Source of the DNA: Lentzea albida
Lineage (GTDB): Bacteria; Actinomycetota; Actinomycetes; Mycobacteriales; Pseudonocardiaceae
Reading direction: 5' to 3'
Assembly: GCF_900111005.1 (NCBI RefSeq)
Contig: NZ_FOFV01000001.1
Coordinates: forward strand, 186,001-250,000
Length of the DNA: 64,000 nucleotides
Shown here one piece after another: positions 24,419-36,359 of this stretch (positions within the stretch are counted from its first letter, which is position 1; every line of letters starts with the position of its first letter). The notes below the pieces were generated by a model, which saw only the letters and a program-made list of their open reading frames with translations, was not told where the DNA came from and did no database searches. A program made the translations under genes and the position numbers.

Positions 24419-25423
24419 GTGCTCCGCTACACCATTCGACGGCTGGTCCAGCTGGTCGGTGTGGTGCTGGTGCTCTCGATGTTGCTCTTCGCGTGGTTGC
24501 GACTCCTTCCGGGAGGGCCGGTCTCGGCCCTCCTGGGAGAACGCGCCACGCCGGAGTCGCGCGAAGCCCTCACCAAGCAGCTCGGCCTCGACCAGCCGAT
24601 CTTCGTCCAGTACTTCAAGTTCCTCGGTCGCGCGGCGACCGGTGACTTCGGCGTCTCCACCGGTGTCCAGCCCGGTGACTCGGCGCTCGAGATCTTCCTC
24701 CAGCGGTTCCCCGCGACGATCGAGCTCAGCTTCTTCGCGATCCTGATCGCGATCGCGGTCGGCGTCCCGCTCGGCTACCTCGCCGCGAAGCGCCGCGGCG
24801 GCTGGTTCGACAACCTCAGCGTCATCGGTTCGCTGATCGGCGTCGCCGTGCCGGTGTTCTTCCTGGCCTACCTGCTCAAGGACGTGGCGTCGTCGGCGCT
24901 CGGCCTTCCGTCGCAGGGCCGCCAGGACGCCATCGACGCCACGCGCGTCACCGGCTTCTTCACGCTCGACGGCCTGATCACCGGTGAGTTCGACGCGACG
25001 CTGAACGCGCTGGAACACCTGATCCTGCCGGCGATCGCGCTCGCGACGATCCCGTTCGCGGTGATCTTCCGGATCACCCGTGCGGCCGTCCTCGACGTGC
25101 TCGACGAGGACTTCGTGCGCACCGCCGAGTCCAAGGGCCTCACCGCCCCGGTGATCCGCCGCCGCCACGTGCTGCGCAACGCGATGCTCCCGGTCGTCAC
25201 GACGATCGGTCTGCAGACCGGTGCGCTGCTCTCCGGCGCCGTGCTCACCGAGAAGGTGTTCTCGTTCGCCGGTGTCGGCCAGGCGCTCGCCATCGGGTTC
25301 GAACGGCGTGACTACCCGGTGCTGCTGTTGTTGATCATCATGGCCACGATCGTCTACGTCGTGGTGAACCTGCTGGTCGACCTCTCGTACGCGCTCATCG
25401 ACCCGCGCATCAGGACGAGGTGA
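24419..25423 (+). CDS. Peptide ABC transporter permease, DppB type
   Basis: Integral membrane subunit of 334 aa. The N-terminal helix starts MLRYTIRRLVQLVGVVLVLSMLLFAW, followed by LLPGGPVSALLG and a QLGLDQPIFVQYFKFL periplasmic segment typical of DppB/OppB. The EAA-type cytoplasmic loop that contacts the ATPases is seen in RTAESKGLTAPVIRRRHVLRNAMLPVVTT (about 236-264), with about five or six helices in all. GTG start at 24419. The next gene overlaps by 4 nt. Confidence 0.94.
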   Translation: MLRYTIRRLVQLVGVVLVLSMLLFAWLRLLPGGPVSALLGERATPESREALTKQLGLDQPIFVQYFKFLGRAATGDFGVSTGVQPGDSALEIFLQRFPATIELSFFAILIAIAVGVPLGYLAAKRRGGWFDNLSVIGSLIGVAVPVFFLAYLLKDVASSALGLPSQGRQDAIDATRVTGFFTLDGLITGEFDATLNALEHLILPAIALATIPFAVIFRITRAAVLDVLDEDFVRTAESKGLTAPVIRRRHVLRNAMLPVVTTIGLQTGALLSGAVLTEKVFSFAGVGQALAIGFERRDYPVLLLLIIMATIVYVVVNLLVDLSYALIDPRIRTR

Positions 25424-26352
25424 GCGCAGTGGCACTCGGAGTCTCCAAGAAGGAAAAGATCGACGGCCTCGCCGAGTCCGCGGGCGTCTCGCTCGCGGCC
25501 AGCGCGTGGAAGCGGCTGCGTCGCAGCCCGGTGTTCCTCATCGGTGCGACGATCATCGGCATCTTCGTGGTGCTGTCGCTGCTGTCCCCGTGGCTCGCGC
25601 CGCAGGACCCGTCCGTCCCGATGCTGATCGACCAGGTCGTCAAGGCGCGCAACGAGATCCCGCCGCCCCAGCCCGGTCACCTGCTCGGTGGCGACCTGCA
25701 GGGCCGCGACTTCTTCTCGCGCCTGCTCGTCGGCTCGCAGCAGACGCTCATCGTCGGGGTCGGCGCCACGATCATCGGCCTCGCCGGTGGACTGATCCTC
25801 GGCACGCTCGCGGGCGCGCTCGGCGGATGGGTCGACTCGGTCGTCATGCGCATCGTCGACGTCATGCTCTCGCTGCCGTCGCTGCTGCTGGCGTTCTCGA
25901 TCGCGGCGATGTTCGCGCGGCCCAGCCAGTTCACGGTGATCCTCGCGGTCTCGATCGTGCAGATCCCCGTGTTCGCGCGCCTGCTCAGAGGTTCGATGCT
26001 GGCGCAACGGCACAGCGACCACGTGCTCGCGGCCACGGCGCTCGGCGTGAAGAAGGGCGCGATCGTGTTCCGGCACATGCTGCCGAACTCGCTCAGCCCG
26101 GTGATCGTCCAGTCGACGCTCGTGCTGGCCACCGCGATCATCGAGGCGGCCGCGCTGTCGTTCCTCGGCCTCGGCAACCCGGACGACCGGCTGCCGGAGT
26201 GGGGGCAGATGCTCGGTGACGTGCAGAACGTCTTCGACACGCACCCGCACCTCGCCGCGTGGCCCGCGGTCTGCATCATCGTCGTCGCGCTCGGCTTCAC
26301 CCTCATGGGCGAGACGCTGCGCGAAGCCCTCGACCCGAAGAACAGGCGGTGA
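25420..26352 (+). CDS. Peptide ABC transporter permease, DppC type
   Basis: Second membrane subunit, 310 aa. A cytosolic N-terminus (KKEKIDGLAESAGVSLAASAWKRLRRSP) leads into the first helix (FLIGATIIGIFVVLSLLSPWLAP), then HLLGGDLQGRDFFSRLLVGSQQTL, the DppC/OppC signature, and an EAA loop (HVLAATALGVKKGAIVFRHMLPNSL). GTG at 25420 overlaps the DppB stop (GTGA); the GTG at 25429 is an alternative. It pairs with DppB to form the channel. Confidence 0.94.
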   Translation: MSAVALGVSKKEKIDGLAESAGVSLAASAWKRLRRSPVFLIGATIIGIFVVLSLLSPWLAPQDPSVPMLIDQVVKARNEIPPPQPGHLLGGDLQGRDFFSRLLVGSQQTLIVGVGATIIGLAGGLILGTLAGALGGWVDSVVMRIVDVMLSLPSLLLAFSIAAMFARPSQFTVILAVSIVQIPVFARLLRGSMLAQRHSDHVLAATALGVKKGAIVFRHMLPNSLSPVIVQSTLVLATAIIEAAALSFLGLGNPDDRLPEWGQMLGDVQNVFDTHPHLAAWPAVCIIVVALGFTLMGETLREALDPKNRR

Positions 26353-26358
26353 GTCGTC

Positions 26359-27357
26359 GTGGCACTGCTCGAAGTACGTGACCTCTCCGTCGTGTTCCAG
26401 CGCAAGGGCGAAGCCCCGTTCCACGCGGTCGACGGCGTCAGCTTCGACGTCGAACCCGGCCAGACGGTCGGGCTCGTCGGCGAGTCCGGCTGCGGCAAGT
26501 CCGTGACGTCGCTCGCGATCATGGGCCTGCTGCCCAAGCGCGGCGCCAAGGTCACCGGCAGCGTGACCTACGACGGCACGGACCTGCTGAAGCTCTCCGA
26601 CAAGCAGATGCGCGACAAGCGCGGCAGCGAGCTCGGCATGGTCTTCCAGGACCCGCTGTCCTCGCTCAACCCCGTCGTCCCGATCGGCCTGCAGGTCACC
26701 GAGGTGCTCGAACGGCACCGCGGCATGCCCCGCAAGGAGGCCATGATCGAGGCGAAGGACCTGCTCGACAAGGTCGGCATCCCGGACCCGAACCGGCGGC
26801 TCAAGGAGTACCCGCACCAGCTCTCCGGCGGCATGCGGCAGCGTGCGCTCATCGCGATCGCGCTGGCGTGCCGGCCGAAGCTGCTGATCGCGGACGAGCC
26901 GACGACGGCGCTGGACGTGACCATCCAGGCCCAGATCCTGTCGCTGATGAAGGAACTGGTGCAGGACCTCGGCACCGCGCTCGTGATGATCACCCACGAC
27001 CTGGGTGTCGTCGCCGGCCTGTGCGACGAGGTCAACGTGCTGTACGGCGGCAAGGTGGTCGAGAAGGCCATGCGGCACAAGCTCTTCGCCGAGCCGCGCC
27101 ACCCGTACACGCACGGCCTGCTCGCGTCCATCCCGCGGCTCGACGCCCCGCGCGGCGAGAAGCTGACGCCCATCAAGGGGTCCGTCGCGGACAACATCCC
27201 GTGGACGAGCGCCTGCGCGTTCGCCCCGCGTTGCCCGAACGCGCTGGACGTGTGCCGCGCGGAGACGCCCGCGGAGGTCGACAAGCTGGGACGCCTGCTC
27301 CGCTGCCACAACCCGGTGGTGCCGGGAACTCCCGCCGCCGAGGAGGTGCCGGTATGA
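26359..27357 (+). CDS. Peptide ABC transporter ATPase, DppD type
   Basis: First ATP-hydrolysing subunit, 332 aa. Walker [15 protein letters not shown] (about residues 41-54), Q-loop [11 protein letters not shown], signature [15 protein letters not shown], Walker [15 protein letters not shown] and switch His in MITHDLGVV. The C-terminal oligopeptide-transporter extension has the Cys-rich [15 protein letters not shown], which in relatives may bind an iron-sulfur cluster. GTG start 26359, 6 nt after the permease; the next ATG overlaps by 4 nt. Confidence 0.95.
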   Translation: MALLEVRDLSVVFQRKGEAPFHAVDGVSFDVEPGQTVGLVGESGCGKSVTSLAIMGLLPKRGAKVTGSVTYDGTDLLKLSDKQMRDKRGSELGMVFQDPLSSLNPVVPIGLQVTEVLERHRGMPRKEAMIEAKDLLDKVGIPDPNRRLKEYPHQLSGGMRQRALIAIALACRPKLLIADEPTTALDVTIQAQILSLMKELVQDLGTALVMITHDLGVVAGLCDEVNVLYGGKVVEKAMRHKLFAEPRHPYTHGLLASIPRLDAPRGEKLTPIKGSVADNIPWTSACAFAPRCPNALDVCRAETPAEVDKLGRLLRCHNPVVPGTPAAEEVPV

Positions 27358-28460
27358 GCGAGACCCTGGTTTCCGTGCAGGACATGAAGGTGCACTTCCC
27401 GATCAAGCGGGGCGTGTTCTTCGACCGGACCGTCGGCTACGTCTACGCGGTCGACGGCGTCGACCTCGAGATCAAGCGCGGCGAGACCTACGGCCTCGTC
27501 GGCGAGTCGGGCTGCGGCAAGTCCACCCTCGGGCGGGCGATGCTGCGGCTCAACGAGCCGACCGACGGCAAGATGGTCTTCGACGGGCAGGACTTCTCGA
27601 CCCTGCAGGGCGAGGAGCTGCGCAAGATGCGGCGCCGGATCCAGATGGTGTTCCAGGACCCGCTGTCCTCGCTCGACCCGCGCCAGTCCGTGGAGTCGAT
27701 CCTGGTCGAGGGCCTGCGGGCGCACGGTCTGGACGAGGGCAAGGAGTCGACGGCCAAGCGGCTGCGCGAACTGCTCGCGGCCGTCGGTCTGCCCGCCTCC
27801 GCGCTGCGCAAGTACCCGCACGAGTTCTCGGGCGGTCAGCGGCAGCGCATCGGCATCGCCCGTGCCCTGGCGCTCAACCCGGACCTGATCGTCGCCGACG
27901 AGCCGGTGTCCGCGCTCGACGTGTCGGTGCAGGCCCAGGTCGTGAACCTGCTGGAGGAGCTCCAGGAGAAGTTCGGCCTGACCTACCTGGTGATCGCGCA
28001 CGACCTCGCCGTCGTGAAGCACATCTCCGACCGGGTCGGCGTGATGTACCTCGGCGGCCTGGTCGAGGAGGCCACCTCCGAGGACCTCTACGACGAACCG
28101 CTGCACCCGTACACGCGGGCGCTGCTGTCGGCGATCCCGGTGCCCGACCCCCAGGTCGAGGACCGGCGCGAACGGATCCTGCTCGCGGGTGACCTCCCGT
28201 CGCCCGCGAACCCGCCGAGCGGCTGCCGGTTCCACACCCGGTGCCCGTGGCGGCAGGAGACGAAGTGCGACACCGAACGCCCGGCGCTGCGCGAGCTCAA
28301 GCCGGGTCACAAGGTGGCGTGCCACTGGGCCGAGCAGATCCGCTCCGGCGAGATCCAGCCGCACGAGGTGAAGCCGGTCCTGGTGGAGGAGGGTGACGGC
28401 CTGTCGCCCGACGTCCCGCTGGTGGGACCGGCGTCCGTCACCGAGGCGCTGAACCCGTAG
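27354..28460 (+). CDS. Peptide ABC transporter ATPase, DppF type
   Basis: Second ATPase subunit, 368 aa. Motifs: [20 protein letters not shown], Walker [16 protein letters not shown]-loop [11 protein letters not shown], signature [15 protein letters not shown], Walker [15 protein letters not shown], switch region [11 protein letters not shown]. The C-terminal extension has [10 protein letters not shown]. The C-terminal tail is about 40 residues longer than the minimal DppF. ATG at 27354 with AGGAGG at 27341. Last gene of the operon, followed 17 nt later by a terminator. Confidence 0.95.
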   Translation: MSETLVSVQDMKVHFPIKRGVFFDRTVGYVYAVDGVDLEIKRGETYGLVGESGCGKSTLGRAMLRLNEPTDGKMVFDGQDFSTLQGEELRKMRRRIQMVFQDPLSSLDPRQSVESILVEGLRAHGLDEGKESTAKRLRELLAAVGLPASALRKYPHEFSGGQRQRIGIARALALNPDLIVADEPVSALDVSVQAQVVNLLEELQEKFGLTYLVIAHDLAVVKHISDRVGVMYLGGLVEEATSEDLYDEPLHPYTRALLSAIPVPDPQVEDRRERILLAGDLPSPANPPSGCRFHTRCPWRQETKCDTERPALRELKPGHKVACHWAEQIRSGEIQPHEVKPVLVEEGDGLSPDVPLVGPASVTEALNP

Positions 28461-28477
28461 TTCCTGTTCTCCCGGCC

Positions 28478-28501
28478 GGGGCCACCTTTCGAGGTGGCCC
28501 C
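28478..28501 (+). terminator. Terminator of the peptide ABC operon
   Basis: A 10-bp GGGGCCACCT stem with the very stable TTCG tetraloop (28488-28491), then GTTCGTTTC. Placed between the last operon gene and the TetR gene. Confidence 0.8.
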
Positions 28502-28519
28502 GTTCGTTTCTCCAGGGTC

Positions 28520-29131
28520 GTGCGCTGTCCTCGGTGGATGGACAGTCGTGGCTCGATCCTGTTGAGAGCGGCCGAGATCGCCTCGGTCGACGGCCTGGAG
28601 GGCGTCACCATCGGGCGGCTCGCGGTCGAGCTCGGCATGAGCAAGAGCGGGGTGTTCTCGCACTTCGGCGCCAAGGAGGAGCTGCAGATCTCGACCGTCC
28701 ACGCGGCCGCGGAGATCTTCGCGCGCGAGGTCGTGATCGCCGGCGGTTCGGTGCTCGACCTGGCCGGGCGCTGGCTCGACTACTCGAAGCGCCGCGTGTT
28801 CCCCGGCGGCTGCTTCTTCGTCGTGACCCGCTCGGAGTTCGCGGCCCGCCCCGGCCGCGTGCGGGACGCGTTGATGCTCTTCAACCTGCGCTGGATCTCA
28901 CTGCTGGAACAGCTCTGCGGCGACGCCCAGATGGCGTTCGAGGTGGACGCCCTGCTGGCGGCCGCGGACCGGTTCGCGGTGCTCTACGACGACGCCTCGG
29001 CGTACGAGAGAGTGCGGTTGGCATTGCGCGCACGGATCGCCATGCCGACCGGCACCGAGATGAGCGTGGCCACGCCGAAGGACAGCAGCATGGCGAGCCA
29101 CGCCTCGTCGACGAGCTGGCCGCCGATGTAG
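28520..29131 (+). CDS. TetR-family transcriptional regulator with antisense-overlapping tail
   Basis: 203 aa (197 if the ATG at 28538 is used). The N-terminal helix-turn-helix is clear: GSILLRAAEIASVDGLEGVT then IGRLAVELGMSKSGVFSHFG (about 10-60). The ligand domain runs to FAVLYDDASAYERVRLALRARI, where relatives normally end. About 30 further residues (GTEMSVATPKDSSMASHASS) have no family look and are encoded antisense to the end of the DedA gene. This suggests a lost stop codon and read-through tail. Regulated genes are unknown. The ABC operon lies upstream behind a terminator, so the two are probably unlinked. Confidence 0.83.
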   Translation: MRCPRWMDSRGSILLRAAEIASVDGLEGVTIGRLAVELGMSKSGVFSHFGAKEELQISTVHAAAEIFAREVVIAGGSVLDLAGRWLDYSKRRVFPGGCFFVVTRSEFAARPGRVRDALMLFNLRWISLLEQLCGDAQMAFEVDALLAAADRFAVLYDDASAYERVRLALRARIAMPTGTEMSVATPKDSSMASHASSTSWPPM

Positions 29132-29559
29132 CCGACGGTGGCGGGGTAGAGGCTCCACAGCGCCGACCCGATCGCCGCGACCGGCACGAACCGCTTGAAG
29201 GGCCACTTCAGCGCCCCGGTCAGCAACGCCCCGACGATGCCGCCGGCGGGCAGGAACCGCGCCGCGATGAGGATGGTCTCGCCCTTCGACGCGAGCTGGT
29301 CGGCCGTCCACACGACCATCGCCCGCGCCTTGGCGTTCCTGTTGACCTTGTCGAGGGCCCGCATCCCCATCCGGCGCCCCGCGGTGAAGTTGATCAGGTC
29401 GCTGAGCAGGCAGCCGGCCGCGGCGACGGCCACGACCAGGTACAGCGGCACCTCACCGGACGCGGCCAGGACACCGGCGCCGATGAGCACGGCCTCCGTC
29501 GGTGCCAGCGGCACGACGGCGACCAGGAACAGCACTACGAGGCTGGCTGCGGTGCTCAT
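28984..29559 (-). CDS. DedA/VTT-family membrane protein
   Basis: A 191-aa membrane protein of the DedA (SNARE-associated) family, members of which act as lipid (undecaprenyl-phosphate or phospholipid) flippases. It shows an N-terminal re-entrant/TM part (LVVLFLVAVVPLAPTEAVLIGAG), LLSDLINFTAGRRMG, the signature ARFLPAGGIVGALLTGAL (about 100-117), and two C-terminal helices. The start at 29559 follows no strong ribosome site. Two GGTGAAC repeats (29564-29570, 29583-29589) lie just upstream. Its 3' 148 nt overlap the TetR gene on the other strand. Confidence 0.88.
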   Translation of the reverse strand: MSTAASLVVLFLVAVVPLAPTEAVLIGAGVLAASGEVPLYLVVAVAAAGCLLSDLINFTAGRRMGMRALDKVNRNAKARAMVVWTADQLASKGETILIAARFLPAGGIVGALLTGALKWPFKRFVPVAAIGSALWSLYPATVGYIGGQLVDEAWLAMLLSFGVATLISVPVGMAIRARNANRTLSYAEASS

Positions 29560-29639
29560 GATCGGTGAACGTACGTGAGCCAGGTGAACAATCCCGACCT
29601 GGGTGTTTCTTCAGCGCGTCCACAGGTATCGAGTTGATC

Positions 29640-29645
29640 TACGCT
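29640..29645 (+). promoter_or_regulatory. Leaderless -10 box of the DUF4184 gene
   Basis: TACGCT lies six nt before the GTG at 29652; no Shine-Dalgarno. Confidence 0.45.
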
Positions 29646-29651
29646 GGTCAG

Positions 29652-30338
29652 GTGCCGTTCACGCTCGCGCATCCGGCCGCGGTGTTGCCGTTGCGCCGGC
29701 GGCTCTGGTTCCCGGGACTGGTGGCGGGGGCCGTCGCGCCCGACGTGGGCTACTACCTGCCGGTGCTGCCGACCCACGACGTGCTGGGAGGATCGCTCGC
29801 CGCCGTGGCGTTGTTGCTCGTCGGGCGGTTGTCGCTGCCTTCGCTGATGGCGCTGGCGCCGGCGTTCGTGCGGGTGAGGGTGTCGCGTCCGGGAGATTTC
29901 GGCCGGCCGTTGGTGCGCGCGTCGTCTGTTGTGGTGGGAGTGCTCACCCACCTGCTGTGGGACGCCTTCACGCAGACCGACGGGTGGTTCGTGCAGCAGT
30001 GGGACTGGTTGGACGTCCCCGTCATCGGACCTCACCGGCTCTACAACGTGATCGGGTACGTGTCGTCGGCCGGCGGCATGGCCCTGCTGGCCTGGACGGC
30101 GGTCCGCTGTCCGAAAGGGCAGGACTGGCCGGCTCGCGCCGGGGCTTCGCGGTACTGGTTCTGGACCCTCGTCGGGGTGGCCGTGGTGGCGGGCGCCATC
30201 TGGTCGTTGTCCGACCCGGTCAGCCAAGTCAGCGACTACGACTGGGTCCGGCGGCTGCTGCTGGGTGTGATCCAGGGCCTGTGCGCCGGGCTGGGCCTGC
30301 ACGCCGTTCTGTGGCACCTCGGGCAGTCGCGTCGTTGA
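29652..30338 (+). CDS. DUF4184 family membrane protein
   Basis: A 228-aa polytopic membrane protein of unknown function. The opening VPFTLAHPAAVLPLRR and the GAVAPDVGYYLPVLPTHD motif (about 30-50) define DUF4184. THLLWDAFTQTDGW (about 100) gives the conserved His/Asp pair, which resembles membrane metal-dependent hydrolases and suggests an enzyme. About six hydrophobic helices. The GTG at 29652 was chosen because the family starts at exactly this sequence. It stands alone between DedA and the secreted phosphoesterase. Confidence 0.82.
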   Translation: MPFTLAHPAAVLPLRRRLWFPGLVAGAVAPDVGYYLPVLPTHDVLGGSLAAVALLLVGRLSLPSLMALAPAFVRVRVSRPGDFGRPLVRASSVVVGVLTHLLWDAFTQTDGWFVQQWDWLDVPVIGPHRLYNVIGYVSSAGGMALLAWTAVRCPKGQDWPARAGASRYWFWTLVGVAVVAGAIWSLSDPVSQVSDYDWVRRLLLGVIQGLCAGLGLHAVLWHLGQSRR

Positions 30339-30430
30339 CCGGTCTCTCCGGCCGCCGTTAACGTCCGAACTCAATTGGAAAGCTTGTTAACCAATCCTTC
30401 GAGCCGCCGCCTTTGCCCAGGAGGAACGAA

Positions 30431-31999
30431 GTGATCAAAAAGCACACCAGGACCGGTGTCGCGATAGCCCTGCTCGCGCTCGTGGTCCCCCAGATCGCGG
30501 CGTCCGGCACGGCCAACGCCGCCGACTCCCTGCTGTCCGCCGGCAAACCCACCACCGTGTCGTCCGTCGAAGCCGAGACGTTCGGCGGCGCCAACGCCGT
30601 CGACGGCGACCCCGCCACCCGCTGGGCGAGCCTCGAGGGCGTCGACCCGCAGTGGATCGCCGTCGACCTCGGCGGGAACGCGACCATCTCCAAGGTGAAG
30701 ATCAACTGGGAGGCCGCGTACGCCTCCGAGTACAAGATCCAGACGTCGGCCGACGGCTCGTCGTGGAGCACGAAGAAGACCCTCACCGGGCAGAACGGCG
30801 GCACCGACGAGACGTCGTTGACGGCGACCGGCCGGTTCGTGCGGATCTACGGCACCAAGCGCGGCACGACCTACGGTTACTCGATCTTCGACCTGGAGGT
30901 CTGGGGCAGCGTCGCGAACGGCGACACCACCGCGCCGAGTGCGCCCGGTGGTCTCACGAGCACGGGGACCACGTCGAACTCGGTCAGTCTGCAGTGGACG
31001 GCCGCGACCGACAACGTCGGCGTGACCGGGTACGAGGTGCTGCGCAACGGCAGCGTGGTCGGCACCCCGGCCGGGACGACGTTCACCGACACCGGGCTCG
31101 CGTCGGGCACGCAGTTCACCTACACCGTCAAGGCGCGTGACGCGGCCGGCAACCTCGGTCCGGCGAGCAACGCGGTGCAGGCCACCACCAAGCCCGCCGC
31201 TCCCGGCGAGAACATCACCGTCGTCGTGGCCGGCGACATCGCGTCGCTGACCAACAGCGAGCACTACGAGACGGCGAAGCTGATCGACCAGATCAAGCCG
31301 AACCACATCCTCACGGTCGGCGACAACCAGTACGACAGCGGCACGCTCGCCGAGTTCAAGGCGCACTACGACAAGTCGTGGGGCAAGTACAAGAGCATCA
31401 CCCACCCCGCGACGGGCAACCACGAGTGGGAGGACAACCTCAACGGTTACAAGTCGTACTTCGGGGCCCAGGCCTACCCGCAGGGCAAGCCGTACTACAG
31501 CTGGGACGCGGGTGACTTCCACTTCGTGTCGTTCGACTCGCAGAAGCTCTACGACACCGGCAGCGACTCCACGCAGCTGAACTGGCTCAAGGCCGACCTG
31601 GCCGCGAACACCAAGTCGTGCGTCGTCGGCTACTGGCACCACCCGCGGTTCAACTCGGGCCAGTACGGCGACAAGTCCGTGATGTCCCCGCTGTGGAACG
31701 CCTTCGCGGACGCCAAGTCCGATCTGATCTTCAACGGTCACGACCACCACTACGAGCGGTTGAAGCCGCTGAGCAAGAGCGGCTCGGTGGACGAGGCGAA
31801 CGGCATGCGCGCCGCGATCGTCGGCATCGGCGGTGACTACCTCTACCAGGACGTCAAGCCGCGCACCGGGGTCGAGAACTGGTTCGCGGACAGCCACGGC
31901 GTCCTGAAGCTCACCCTGTCCGGCCGCTCCTACTCGTGGGAGGTCATCGACACGGCGGGCAAGGTGCGCGACAAGGCCGGTCCTTACAACTGCCGTTAG
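30431..31999 (+). CDS. Secreted metallophosphoesterase with discoidin (CBM32-like) and FN3 domains
   Basis: Exported 522-aa enzyme. Signal peptide (about 1-33, ends TANAA), then an F5/8-type C/discoidin domain (about 35-155: DGDPATRWASLEG, IAVDLGGNATISKVKINWE), one fibronectin-III domain (about 165-250) and a calcineurin-type phosphoesterase (about 258-500). The metal motifs are AGDIAS, VGDNQYDSG, TGNHEWED, YWHHPRF and GHDHHYERL. It probably hydrolyses phosphate esters outside the cell, with the discoidin domain binding glycan. GTG at 30431 follows AGGAGGAACGAA. The upstream 90 nt contain two GTTAAC hexamers. Confidence 0.92.
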   Translation: MIKKHTRTGVAIALLALVVPQIAASGTANAADSLLSAGKPTTVSSVEAETFGGANAVDGDPATRWASLEGVDPQWIAVDLGGNATISKVKINWEAAYASEYKIQTSADGSSWSTKKTLTGQNGGTDETSLTATGRFVRIYGTKRGTTYGYSIFDLEVWGSVANGDTTAPSAPGGLTSTGTTSNSVSLQWTAATDNVGVTGYEVLRNGSVVGTPAGTTFTDTGLASGTQFTYTVKARDAAGNLGPASNAVQATTKPAAPGENITVVVAGDIASLTNSEHYETAKLIDQIKPNHILTVGDNQYDSGTLAEFKAHYDKSWGKYKSITHPATGNHEWEDNLNGYKSYFGAQAYPQGKPYYSWDAGDFHFVSFDSQKLYDTGSDSTQLNWLKADLAANTKSCVVGYWHHPRFNSGQYGDKSVMSPLWNAFADAKSDLIFNGHDHHYERLKPLSKSGSVDEANGMRAAIVGIGGDYLYQDVKPRTGVENWFADSHGVLKLTLSGRSYSWEVIDTAGKVRDKAGPYNCR

Positions 32000-32012
32000 C
32001 CCGGAGGTCGTT

Positions 32013-33142
32013 GTGTACATCGCAACCGCACGACAGGCACCGGCGGCGGGCGGCACCGGCAGGATCGCGGGGAACGTCCTCGCGCTGGGCGCGGTGTCCC
32101 TGCTCACGGACGTCTCGTCGGAGATGGTCACCGCCGTCCTGCCGCTGTACCTGGTGCTGGGGCTGGGTTTCTCCCCGCTGCAGTTCGGTGTGCTCGACGG
32201 CATCTACACCGGTGTGACGGCACTGGTCCGCGTCGTCGGCGGTCATGCGGCCGACCGCTGGCAGCGGCGCAAGTTCGTCGCAGGACTCGGGTACGGGATC
32301 TCGGCGCTGGGCAAGCTCGGCCTGCTCGCCGCCGGGACCTCGGCCACCGCGATGGGGCTCGTGCTGGCCGGGGACCGCACCGGCAAGGGCCTGCGCACCG
32401 CGCCGAGGGACGCGCTGATCACGTTGAGCAGCGAGCCCTCGGCGCTCGGGCGCGCCTTCGGTGTCCACCGCGCCATGGACACCGTCGGCGCGTTCCTCGG
32501 CCCATTGGCGGCGTTCTGCCTCCTGTGGACGCTGCCTGCCCGCTACGACGTGGTGTTCGTGGTGAGCTTTTGCTTTGCCGCACTGGGATTCCTGGTGCTG
32601 GTGCTGTTCGTGCGCGATCACCGGGACGTGCTGCCACGCGTCGCGGTGTCGCTGCGGGCGGCGTTCGGGTTGCTGCGGTCCAGGCCGTTCCGGCGGGTCT
32701 GCCTGGTCGCGTGCGGGCTCGGGTTCCTGACGCTCGGCGACGGGTTCGTCTACCTGTTGCTGCAGAAGAAGCTCGACGTCGAGTTGGCCTACGTCGCGCT
32801 GCTGCCCCTCGGCACGGCCGGCGTGTACCTGCTCGCCGCCGTGCCGCTCGGGTCGCTGGCCGATCGCGTGGGGCGGTGGCGGATCTTCCTCGCCGGCCAT
32901 GTCGCGCTGTTCGGTGCTTATCTGTTGCTGGCCGGCGCTTCCGGGATCTCGTTGCTCGTCGGGGTTCTGGTGTTGCACGGGGTCTTCTACGCGTGCACCG
33001 ACGGCGTGCTCATGGCCGTGGCCGGACCTCTCGTCCCCGATGAGCTGCGCACGTCCGGTCTGGCCCTGCTGCAGACCGGGCAGGTCCTCGCCCGCGCTGC
33101 CTCTTCCGTGCTGTTCGGTGCTCTTTGGACGTGGTTCGCTTG

Positions 33143-33146
<4 letters not shown>
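32013..33146 (+). CDS. MFS transporter
   Basis: A 377-aa, roughly 11-12-helix major facilitator. The N-terminal half has VSLLTDVSSEMVTAVLPLYL and the loop 2-3 signature GGHAADRWQRRKFVAGLGYG. The next cytosolic loop has DRTGKGLRTAPRDALI, a motif of the subfamily often annotated as MFS with fused or associated phosphatase/propeller genes. Substrate unknown. GTG at 32013 with GGAGG nine nt before it. It follows the phosphoesterase by 13 nt and overlaps the beta-propeller gene by 4 nt, so the three form one operon. Confidence 0.88.
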
Positions 33147-35982
<2,836 letters not shown>

Positions 35983-36024
35983 TCAGACCCCGTCACGGCA
36001 GCGAAGCAGGAGGGAACGCCACAC
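35983..36024 (-). CDS. Candidate leucine leader peptide (leuL-like)
   Basis: A 13-codon frame GTG...TGA encoding MWRSLLLRCRDGV, with three successive leucine codons (CTC CTG CTT), 79 nt before leuA on the same strand. Its last codons and stop lie in a hairpin (35965-35994: GACGG and GGTCT arms around GATC, closing with AGACC and CCGTC). No clear ribosome site is visible; a GTG at 36042 would lengthen it to 19 codons. Arrangement suggests ribosome-mediated attenuation, but nothing is proven. Confidence 0.5.
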   Translation of the reverse strand: MWRSLLLRCRDGV

Positions 36025-36083
36025 GTCGGACAGAGTAGCCACAGGGTGGGGTGGGATGGAAATGTTCGACCGGATCGTGGGAC

Positions 36084-36231
36084 GGCGGTGGTCGTTTTCG
36101 CTGCTTCTGCGGGCGCGGCTTGTGCGGGTGGTTGTTTGCGGGCGGCCTGGTCCCCTTGCGTGCTTCCCCTGGGCTCTGCCCCGGACCCACCGCCGGTACC
36201 TCTTCGCCGAGGACGGCTCGCCTTCGGCATC
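36084..36231. repeat. Dispersed intergenic repeat, copy B
   Basis: Reverse-oriented relative of the element at 17119-17470. On the minus strand it reads GATGCCGAAGGCGAGCCGTC, GAGGTACCGGCGGTGGGTCC, GGGGCAGAGCCCAGGGGAAG, CACGCAA, CCAGGCCGC, CGCAAACAACC, CGCACAAGCC. The two blocks are directly joined here, lacking the palindromic insert of copy A. Confidence 0.7.
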
Positions 36232-36359
36232 GCGGCCATCGCCCGGCTCGCCCCTTGCCCTGCGCCGTTCGGCCCATTGTCAGGCGCGCTCGTATAACGA
36301 CTCGGGATGCTGGTCACGTTGCAAGTTTTGTCGCACCCATACCCGGGAATCGTTCATGT

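Noticed and set aside
19031..28460. SARP regulator plus peptide importer as an antibiotic gene cluster
   Set aside because: No biosynthetic enzymes are nearby; the importer is an ordinary five-gene family and the surrounding genes are housekeeping.
30355..30400. PHO box before the secreted phosphoesterase
   Set aside because: Only two GTTAAC hexamers 30 bp apart are present; 11-bp phased GTTCACC-like units are absent, so no site is annotated.
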